This document shows, one piece after another, positions 1 to 4,349 of a stretch of 5,112 bases of DNA. Every line of letters starts with the position of its first letter. Within the stretch, counting starts at the first letter, position 1. The notes under the pieces are model-generated. The model was not told the DNA's origin, did no database searches, and saw only the letters and a program-made list of their open reading frames with translations. The position numbers were made by a program, and so were the translations under genes. Source of the stretch: Clostridiales bacterium. GTDB taxonomy: Bacteria; Bacillota; Clostridia; Oscillospirales; CAG-272. The stretch lies in the NCBI GenBank assembly GCA_016280525.1, contig JAEEGW010000366.1, positions 1-5,112 of the forward strand, given 5' to 3'.

Positions 1-1384
1 AGAAGCCGATCTTTTAAAGGAAAAACTTCTTTATAAGAAAAAATCGGCGTTTGAAAAATGCCCGGACGAAAAAGAAGCCGTGTTTGCATACTGCGAGGAT
101 TACAAAAAATTCTTGGACAATGCAAAAACGGAAAGAGACGCGACTGCGTACTCCATAGGACTTGCTAAGAAAAAAGGCTTTAAAGAATACAAATTCGGCA
201 CGAAAGTAAAAGCCGGGGATAAATTTTACTACAACAACCGCGGCAAAAGCGTATATTTCTTTATAATAGGCAGCGAGGATATAGAAAAAGGAATGGCGAT
301 AACCGCCGCGCATATAGACTCTCCGCGCCTTGACCTCAAGGCGAATCCCGTATACGAGGCGGGCGGAATGGCGTTTTTGAAGACGCACTACTACGGCGGC
401 ATCAAAAAATACCAGTGGACCGCTCTGCCGCTTGCACTTCACGGCGTTGTAACGCTGGCGGACGGCAAGACGGTTGACGTTCTTATAGGCGAAGACGATA
501 ACGACCCGTTATTTTACATAAACGACATTCTCCCGCATCTCGCGCGCGACCAGTACGCAAAGACGGTAGGCGCCGCGATAGAGGGTGAACAGCTGAATCT
601 TCTGTCCGGCAGCATGCCGTTCGACACGGAAACTTCGGAAGCGATAAAACTCAACCTGCTCAAACTTTTAAACGATAAATACGGCATGACCGAGACCGAT
701 TTCCAGTCCGCAGAGCTCTGCGCCGTTCCCGCGCTCAAGGCGCGCGACATAGGTCTTGACAGATCGCTGATAGCGGCGTACGGCCACGACGACAAGGTCT
801 GCGCGTATCCCGAGATCTCCGCGATCCTGTCGCTTACCAAACCGAAAAAGACGGTCATGAGCATTTTAGCGGATAAGGAAGAGACCGGCTCGGACGGCAA
901 TACCGGTATGAAGACGAGCGCGTTCTGCGATATCATATCCGATATCTGCGAGACCTTAGGTAAAAACGAGCGCATCGTCCGCGCAAATTCCGTATGTCTG
1001 TCCGCGGACGTCTCCGCGGCGTACGACCCGAACTTTGCCGGAGCGTATGAGATAAACAACTCCGCGCTCATCAACTGCGGCATAGCGCTTTCCAAATACA
1101 CGGGCGGCGGCGGAAAGTCCAGCACAAACGACGCGTCCGGCGAATACGTAGGCAAGATAAGAAAGATATTTGACGATAATAACGTCGTATGGCAGACCGC
1201 CGAACTCGGCAAGGTCGACCAGGGCGGCGGCGGTACCGTTGCAAAGTTCATATCGGAAAAGAACATAGACACGGTCGACGTCGGCGTTCCGGTAATATCG
1301 ATGCACGCGCCGTACGAGGTCGTATCAAAATTCGACGTTTACAATATGCACAAAGCGGTCGTGGCGTTCTATACGGCGAAATAA
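1..1384 (+). CDS. M18-family metalloaminopeptidase, 5'-truncated by the window edge
   Basis: The reading frame is open from base 2 to the TAA at 1382-1384, giving 460 residues with no start codon that must be used; the beginning lies before the window. A GTG at 80 is only an internal valine, because the residues before it (LLKEKLLYKKKSAF) read as the usual N-terminal helix of this family. Numbering from base 2, candidate zinc and catalytic positions of the M18 (aspartyl/aminopeptidase I) fold are visible: H104-x-D106 in HIDSPRLDLK, D263/D264 in YGHDDKVCAYP, E293-E294 in DKEETGSDG, D336 in SADVSAAYD and H435 in SMHAPYEV. Family knowledge: these are cytosolic dinuclear-zinc enzymes that remove N-terminal residues from peptides and usually form large oligomers. 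The length is close to the normal 460-470 residues, so little is missing. It ends at its own terminator and is separate from the downstream operon. The family call is firm; substrate preference is not visible. Confidence 0.95.
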   Translation, partial: EADLLKEKLLYKKKSAFEKCPDEKEAVFAYCEDYKKFLDNAKTERDATAYSIGLAKKKGFKEYKFGTKVKAGDKFYYNNRGKSVYFFIIGSEDIEKGMAITAAHIDSPRLDLKANPVYEAGGMAFLKTHYYGGIKKYQWTALPLALHGVVTLADGKTVDVLIGEDDNDPLFYINDILPHLARDQYAKTVGAAIEGEQLNLLSGSMPFDTETSEAIKLNLLKLLNDKYGMTETDFQSAELCAVPALKARDIGLDRSLIAAYGHDDKVCAYPEISAILSLTKPKKTVMSILADKEETGSDGNTGMKTSAFCDIISDICETLGKNERIVRANSVCLSADVSAAYDPNFAGAYEINNSALINCGIALSKYTGGGGKSSTNDASGEYVGKIRKIFDDNNVVWQTAELGKVDQGGGGTVAKFISEKNIDTVDVGVPVISMHAPYEVVSKFDVYNMHKAVVAFYTAK

Positions 1385-1399
1385 GAAAAATGAATGTAT

Positions 1400-1424
1400 G
1401 GCGGGAGTTTTCTCCCGCCGTTTT
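1400..1424 (+). terminator. Intrinsic terminator of the aminopeptidase gene
   Basis: A perfect 8-bp GC-rich stem (GGCGGGAG at 1400-1407 with CTCCCGCC at 1412-1419) encloses a TTTT loop and is followed by GTTTT. It begins 15 nt after the aminopeptidase stop codon. On the minus strand no T-run follows the hairpin, so it should act only on + strand transcription. Confidence 0.9.
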
Positions 1425-1430
1425 AAATAA

Positions 1431-1535
1431 ATCAATGTACGGGCGACCGTTGGTCGTCCATTCAAATCAATGTAGGGGCGACCATTGGTCGTCCGTTCAA
1501 ATCAATGTAGGGGCGACCATTGGTCGTTCGTCTTA
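1431..1535. repeat. Three tandem 35-bp units, each with a palindromic core
   Basis: Units lie at 1431-1465, 1466-1500 and 1501-1535. Each starts ATCAATGTA and then carries an inverted repeat of the form GGGCGACC-ATT-GGTCGTCC, with stems at 1441-1448/1452-1459, 1476-1483/1487-1494 and 1511-1518/1522-1529. Units 1 and 2 differ at three positions, including the base after TGTA and the first loop base (G in unit 1, A in units 2 and 3). Unit 3 keeps the core but diverges in its last seven bases. There is no unique spacer between units and no reading frame worth considering. It resembles the short palindromic intergenic repeats (REP/MITE-like) scattered through many bacterial genomes; that it is also dispersed elsewhere in this genome is inference. 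Confidence 0.88.
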
Positions 1536-1574
1536 AAGAATAAAGAATAAAGAAGAAATAATAAATAATAAAAA
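1536..1574. other. Purine/AT-rich low-complexity linker
   Basis: This stretch is almost entirely A, T and a few G, with a doubled AAAGAAT heptamer near 1536-1549 followed by AATAAAT-type repeats. It separates the 35-bp repeats from the GC-rich hairpin block. I see no coding sequence, and no promoter pair with correct spacing. Confidence 0.6.
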
Positions 1575-1625
1575 CCGGTGTCGCTCCGCGACGAATTGTG
1601 CGCCGTACCGGCGCTTTTGTGGGTT

Positions 1626-1667
1626 CCCCCCACCCCCCTATCCACCCCCAAACCCCCGCCTCCCCCC
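1626..1667 (-). other. Putative G-quadruplex tract on the minus strand (C-rich on +)
   Basis: Five cytosine runs of 6, 6, 5, 5 and 6 bases occur at 1626-1631, 1633-1638, 1645-1649, 1653-1657 and 1662-1667, separated by 1, 6, 3 and 4 bases. On the minus strand this fits the classical quadruplex pattern (four or more G-runs, loops of 1-7) with one spare run; the + strand could form an i-motif. Whether it folds in the cell is inference. Confidence 0.75.
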
Positions 1668-1720
1668 TCGAATACTCGGGGCTTTTTGCGGCTTTAGCCG
1701 CACGGGTCGGCGTCCCCCTT

Positions 1721-1777
1721 ACGCGAACTCCCAACGCTCTCAGGTTCGCGTCGGGGAATCCCTGCCTGCCCGACGCG
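1721..1777 (+). other. Two overlapping, mutually exclusive hairpins
   Basis: Hairpin A pairs ACGCGAAC (1721-1728) with GTTCGCGT (1744-1751) around a 15-nt loop. Hairpin B pairs CGCGTCGGG (1747-1755) with CCCGACGCG (1769-1777) around a 13-nt loop. Both need bases 1747-1751, so an RNA could hold only one at a time, the layout seen in attenuators. No short leader peptide or known aptamer is recognisable. The block also lies upstream of the promoter at 1817-1845 and would not be in that promoter's transcript, so regulation of the operon by this switch is speculative. Confidence 0.5.
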
Positions 1778-1816
1778 CTTACTTATTTTTCAAAATAAGA
1801 AATTTATAAAAACGTA

Positions 1817-1845
1817 TTGATATTTGAATTCAAATAGTATATAAT
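1817..1845 (+). promoter_or_regulatory. Sigma-A (sigma-70 type) promoter of the five-gene operon
   Basis: A -35 box TTGATA (1817-1822) and a perfect -10 box TATAAT (1840-1845) are separated by exactly 17 nt, in a strongly AT-rich stretch. Transcription would begin near 1852, leaving a leader of only about 22 nt before the ATG at 1874. This is the only convincing promoter in the window and the obvious driver of the overlapping genes from 1874 onward. Confidence 0.88.
1821..1836. promoter_or_regulatory. Perfect 16-bp palindrome within the promoter, probable operator
   Basis: TATTTGAATTCAAATA is a perfect inverted repeat that begins in the last two bases of the -35 box and fills most of the spacer. 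A dimeric regulator bound here would block RNA polymerase. The size and the TTGAATTCAA-type centre resemble operators of MarR-family repressors, which is a family-level resemblance only. No regulator gene is present in the window, so the binding protein would be encoded elsewhere. Confidence 0.65.
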
Positions 1846-1873
1846 TCAATTATCAAATCCAAACGGGGCTATT

Positions 1874-2632
1874 ATGATACAAACGATAAAAACAAACGAT
1901 CTGGACTTGCAGTATATCAAATTCGGCACAGGCGATAAGACGCTTATAATCCTGCCGGGGCTGAGCGTAAAAAGCGTGCTTCCGTACGAGGCGGCGATAG
2001 CGGAAGCCTATTCCGTCTTTACGAAGGACTATACCGTTTATCTGCTCGACAGACGGCTGAATCTGTTTGACGGGTACGGAATAAAAGACATGGCGGAAGA
2101 TACCGCGGCGGTGATGAGCGCGCTCGGGATCGATAAAGCCTGCATATTCGGCGTATCGCAGGGCGGCATGGCGGCGCAGCAGTTTGCGGCAGATCACCCC
2201 GATCTTGTCGAGAAGCTCGTTTTATGTTCCACCGCGCCTAAAATGATACCCGGACCCGCGTTTGCCGGAGACGGTATAAAAGAAAAAATAAATAATTTTA
2301 TGGCGGTGCTTTATTCGGACGGCGTCGCGCAGGCTGCGGGGATGAAAGCGCCGCATATAGAGCTTAGCGAAGAAGAACTGAAACGGTTTGAGATACTGTA
2401 TAACGCGTCAGACGGGTTTGACGTGTACGACAGATTAAGCGGGATAAAATGTCCTACGCTCGTTTTGGGCTCCTCAGAAGACAAAATCCTGCCGCCGAAA
2501 GCGTCCGTCGATATAGCGCTGAAAATCGGCTGCGAGCTTTATATGTACGGGCCACCGTACGGCCATACCGTGTTTGACGAGGCACCGGACTACAAAAACC
2601 GCGTATTTGAATTTCTGCAAAGGGATAAATGA
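1874..2632 (+). CDS. Alpha/beta hydrolase, first gene of the operon
   Basis: A 252-residue cytosolic protein, without signal peptide, of the alpha/beta-hydrolase fold. The likely catalytic triad is visible: nucleophile S95 in the elbow GVSQGG (93-98), acid D203 in LGSSEDKILPP after the strand PTLVLG, and base H231 in YGHTVF near the C-terminus. The oxyanion region is LPGLS (28-32). Residues 125-185 form a short variable cap that sets the substrate. Length is normal for a minimal single-domain hydrolase. The ATG at 1874 is chosen because it follows the promoter by about 22 nt and has GGGG (1865-1868) 5 nt upstream, a modest ribosome binding site. Its stop overlaps the next start by 4 nt (ATGA). 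The fold supports esterase, lipase, peptidase or C-C hydrolase activity; the sequence does not distinguish among these, and its link to tRNA modification is unknown. Confidence 0.9.
   Translation: MIQTIKTNDLDLQYIKFGTGDKTLIILPGLSVKSVLPYEAAIAEAYSVFTKDYTVYLLDRRLNLFDGYGIKDMAEDTAAVMSALGIDKACIFGVSQGGMAAQQFAADHPDLVEKLVLCSTAPKMIPGPAFAGDGIKEKINNFMAVLYSDGVAQAAGMKAPHIELSEEELKRFEILYNASDGFDVYDRLSGIKCPTLVLGSSEDKILPPKASVDIALKIGCELYMYGPPYGHTVFDEAPDYKNRVFEFLQRDK
2620..2624 (+). promoter_or_regulatory. Ribosome binding site before tcdA, two possible starts
   Basis: AAGGG precedes two adjacent in-frame ATG codons at 2629 and 2632, with spacings of 4 and 7 nt. The second spacing is nearer the usual optimum. The first creates the ATGA overlap with the hydrolase stop, favouring coupled reinitiation. 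The choice changes the protein by one methionine only. Confidence 0.6.
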
Positions 2633-3345
2633 TGTCTTACATTTTTGAAAGAACGGAGCTTCTTTTAGGCAGGGAAGCTATGGCAAAACTGAAAAACAGC
2701 CGCGTTGCGGTGTTCGGCATCGGCGGCGTCGGCGGCAACGCCGCGGAGGCTCTCGTGCGCTGCGGCGTCGATACGCTCGATCTTATCGATAACGACGTTG
2801 TCAGCGAGTCTAATTTGAACCGGCAGATAATAGCGACGGGCTCTACTGTGGGAGAAGCTAAGGTGGACGCGGCGGCAAAGCGTTTCAAAGACATAAACCC
2901 GGACGTTGTTTTAAACCTGCATAAAGTGTTTTTCTCGCCGGAGACCGCGGATGATTTTGATTTTACGCTGTACGATTACGTGATAGACGCGATAGATACG
3001 GTGACTGGAAAAATAGGTATCATTATGAAAGCAAAGGCGGCAAACGTCCCGGTGATAAGCAGTATGGGCGCGGGAAACAAGCTCGACCCGACCGCGTTCG
3101 AGGTCGCGGATATATACAAGACCTCCGTCTGCCCGCTTGCCCGCGTTATGCGCGCGGAGCTTAAAAAGCGCGGCGTGAAGGACTTGAAAGTCGTATATTC
3201 TAAAGAGCCGCCGATCAAGACCGGCGAATACGACGAGACGACGGGCAAAGCCGTGCCGGGCAGCGTTTCGTTCGTTCCGACCGTCGCCGGATATATAATC
3301 GCCGGCGAGGTGATAAAGGATCTGACGGGGGTTAAAAATGAGTAA
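2629..3345 (+). CDS. tcdA: tRNA threonylcarbamoyladenosine dehydratase (E1-like/ThiF superfamily)
   Basis: A 238-residue cytosolic enzyme of the ThiF/MoeB/E1 fold. Visible features: RTELLLG at the N-terminus (8-14), the nucleotide-binding loop FGIGGVGG (29-36), the acidic strand end DLIDND (51-56), the NRQ motif carrying the conserved arginine (N64-R65-Q66), DAIDTVTGK (120-128), the SSMGAGNKLDP segment (144-154) and CPLARVMR (168-175). This order matches TcdA (CsdL/YgdL) rather than MoeB or ThiF, which act on ubiquitin-like partners. Family knowledge: TcdA uses ATP to convert t6A37 of ANN-decoding tRNAs to the cyclic form ct6A, improving decoding; in E. coli it works with CsdA/CsdE, which are not seen here. 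It overlaps the preceding gene by 4 nt and the next by 8 nt. Start 2632 is an equally possible alternative. Confidence in the subfamily is high. Confidence 0.93.
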   Translation: MMSYIFERTELLLGREAMAKLKNSRVAVFGIGGVGGNAAEALVRCGVDTLDLIDNDVVSESNLNRQIIATGSTVGEAKVDAAAKRFKDINPDVVLNLHKVFFSPETADDFDFTLYDYVIDAIDTVTGKIGIIMKAKAANVPVISSMGAGNKLDPTAFEVADIYKTSVCPLARVMRAELKKRGVKDLKVVYSKEPPIKTGEYDETTGKAVPGSVSFVPTVAGYIIAGEVIKDLTGVKNE

Positions 3346-4180
3346 AGAGCTTGAATTCTATCAGCAGGCCGAGCGCAGTATCAGCAAAAAATACAGAAAA
3401 CAGCTCTGGAATCCGTTCGTTGAGGCGGTCAAAAAATACGAACTTATAAAAGAGGGCGACAAAATAGCCGCCTGCATTTCCGGCGGCAAGGATTCGATGC
3501 TGATGGCTAAGCTGCTTCAGATGCTTCAGCGCTACAGCGACATACCGTTTGAACTTGAGTTTCTCGTAATGGACCCCGGCTACAGTGAAAAAAACCGAGA
3601 AAAAATAGAAAACAACGCGGCAAAGCTGAATATCCCGGTAAATATATTTGAAAGTGATATTTTCGCAATAGCGGATTCGGTGGATAAAACGCCGTGTTAC
3701 CTCTGCGCGCGTATGCGCCGCGGCCACCTTTACGCAAAGGCAAAGGAGCTCGGCTGCAACAAAATAGCGCTCGGGCATCATTTAAACGACGTAATAGAAA
3801 CCACCGTTATGGCAATGCTCTACGGCTCGCAGTTACAGGCCATGCTGCCGAAGTTGCACAGCACGAATTTTGAAGGAATGGAGCTTATACGCCCGCTTTA
3901 CTGCGTGCGCGAGGACGATATAATATCGTGGGCGAAATACAACGGACTTGATTTCATACGCTGCGCCTGCAAAATGACGGAGAGGAGCGCCGCCGACGTC
4001 GGCGAATCAAAGCGGCTTGAAGTAAAACAGCTTATAAAAAAGCTCTGCGAGGACGATCCGAACGTGGAAAAAAGCATTTTCAACAGCATACACGCGGTAT
4101 GTCTTGACACTTTCCCCGGATATAAATCCGGCGGGGAATACCATAATTATCTTGACAGGTACGATATATATGACGAATGA
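3338..4180 (+). CDS. TtcA-family tRNA 2-thiolation enzyme (PP-loop ATPase)
   Basis: A 280-residue cytosolic N-type ATP pyrophosphatase. It has the PP-loop SGGKDS (48-53), a C-x-x-C pair in PCYLCARMRRG (C120, C123), GHHLND (146-151) and a further cysteine pair CAC (C209, C211). This is the arrangement of TtcA enzymes, in which the CxxC plus one later cysteine hold a 4Fe-4S cluster while the PP-loop adenylates the target base; in E. coli the product is 2-thiocytidine at tRNA position 32. It lacks the N-terminal zinc-finger cysteines of TtuA. Which of C209 or C211 is the third ligand cannot be read from sequence. The ATG at 3338 has GGGGG (3327-3331) 6 nt upstream and lies inside the end of tcdA (8-nt overlap). 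Many clostridial proteins of this family have not been tested, so the modified base may differ from s2C32. Confidence 0.88.
   Translation: MSKELEFYQQAERSISKKYRKQLWNPFVEAVKKYELIKEGDKIAACISGGKDSMLMAKLLQMLQRYSDIPFELEFLVMDPGYSEKNREKIENNAAKLNIPVNIFESDIFAIADSVDKTPCYLCARMRRGHLYAKAKELGCNKIALGHHLNDVIETTVMAMLYGSQLQAMLPKLHSTNFEGMELIRPLYCVREDDIISWAKYNGLDFIRCACKMTERSAADVGESKRLEVKQLIKKLCEDDPNVEKSIFNSIHAVCLDTFPGYKSGGEYHNYLDRYDIYDE
4157..4159 (+). promoter_or_regulatory. Weak ribosome binding site deciding the start of the 59-residue gene
   Basis: AGG lies 10 nt before the ATG at 4170, within the 3' end of the TtcA-family gene. It is a poor site, so expression probably depends on ribosomes finishing the upstream gene. 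It favours 4170 over the TTG at 4104, which would add 22 residues with no family support. Confidence 0.4.
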
Positions 4181-4349
4181 ACAAAAGAAATTCCTGTTTT
4201 TAAAGCAGGTGCATACGCTCGATACGCTGAAAGAGCACGGAGCGATAAGCGAGGCGCAGTACGGTATAAGCTATAACGGGCTTGTAACAAAAATGGGCAT
4301 AAGCGAAGAAGAACTTAAAGAATGGACGTCAAAGGAGAGCGGCAAATGA
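4170..4349 (+). CDS. Small protein of unknown function, 59 residues, SHOCT-like helical hairpin
   Basis: The predicted protein is highly charged and all-helical, with no signal peptide, membrane segment or cysteine. It begins MTNEQKKFLFLKQ. Its core, LDTLKEHGAISEAQYGISYNG (start at residue 17) followed by LVTKMGISEEELKEW, looks like a helix, a GAIS turn and a second helix. That shape resembles the short SHOCT-type hairpin (leader helix, Gly-x-Ile-Thr/Ser turn, Glu-x-x-[FY]) found at the ends of many bacterial proteins, but the resemblance is by eye. Similar unannotated small proteins seem to occur in Clostridia. The ATG at 4170 overlaps the TtcA-family gene by 11 nt, and its stop overlaps the lipoprotein start by 4 nt. 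The ordered overlaps and conserved-looking core argue that it is real. Function is unknown. Confidence 0.72.
   Translation: MTNEQKKFLFLKQVHTLDTLKEHGAISEAQYGISYNGLVTKMGISEEELKEWTSKESGK
4334..4337 (+). promoter_or_regulatory. Strong ribosome binding site of the GH43 lipoprotein gene
   Basis: GGAG within AAAGGAGA (4331-4338) lies 8 nt before the ATG at 4346. It is the best Shine-Dalgarno sequence in the operon. The lipoprotein could therefore be translated well even without coupling to the small gene upstream. Confidence 0.75.

Larger units (their letters stand above)
1575..1800. other. GC-rich, hairpin-dense intergenic element of unknown function
   Basis: Bounded by AT-rich DNA on both sides, this block differs sharply in composition from its surroundings. 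Inverted repeats in order: GTCGC/GCGAC (1580-1584/1588-1592); GCGCCG/CGGCGC (1600-1605/1609-1614) followed by TTTT; the C-run tract 1626-1667; TGCGGC/GCCGCA with a TTTA loop (1687-1692/1697-1702); ACGCGAAC/GTTCGCGT (1721-1728/1744-1751); CGCGTCGGG/CCCGACGCG (1747-1755/1769-1777); and CTTATTTT/AAAATAAG (1782-1789/1792-1799). Open frames across it, including a 66-codon one on + and a 90-codon one on -, are proline-rich or otherwise low-complexity and lack ribosome binding sites, so I do not call genes. It could be a structured RNA, a small non-autonomous mobile repeat, or decayed DNA. The hairpins are observed; any function is unproven. Confidence 0.6.

Noticed and set aside
514..1272. 252-residue antisense frame inside the aminopeptidase gene
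   Set aside because: It is the mirror of a well-supported gene with intact catalytic motifs. It is low-complexity in Ser and Ala, and has no start signals.
80..1384. GTG at 80 as the aminopeptidase start
   Set aside because: The frame stays open to base 2, and the preceding 26 codons encode the expected N-terminal helix of the family, so the start is outside the window.
1431..1535. CRISPR-like regular repeat array
   Set aside because: The units are contiguous with no unique spacers. The bases between palindromes are shared between units, there are only three units, and no cas gene is present.
1600..1618. GCGCCG/CGGCGC hairpin plus TTTT as a terminator
   Set aside because: The stem is only 6 bp and the T-run is 4 before GTGGG. 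No gene ends just before it, and a better terminator already stands at 1400-1424. Kept only as part of the hairpin block.
1462..1734. 90-residue open frame on the minus strand across the repeats
   Set aside because: Its sequence is a by-product of the G-runs and the 35-bp repeats, with no ribosome site, promoter or recognisable domain.
1598..1798. 66-residue open frame on + starting at GTG
   Set aside because: It runs through the C-run and hairpin block, is proline-rich from composition alone, has no ribosome binding site and resembles no family.
1782..1799. CTTATTTT/AAAATAAG hairpin as a terminator
   Set aside because: The stem is almost all A-T and too weak, with no T-run after it. It is better seen as AT-rich promoter-upstream DNA.
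4104..4349. TTG at 4104 as start of the small gene
   Set aside because: It would add 22 residues from the TtcA-family gene's other frame with no ribosome site. The ATG at 4170 begins a plausible helical protein.
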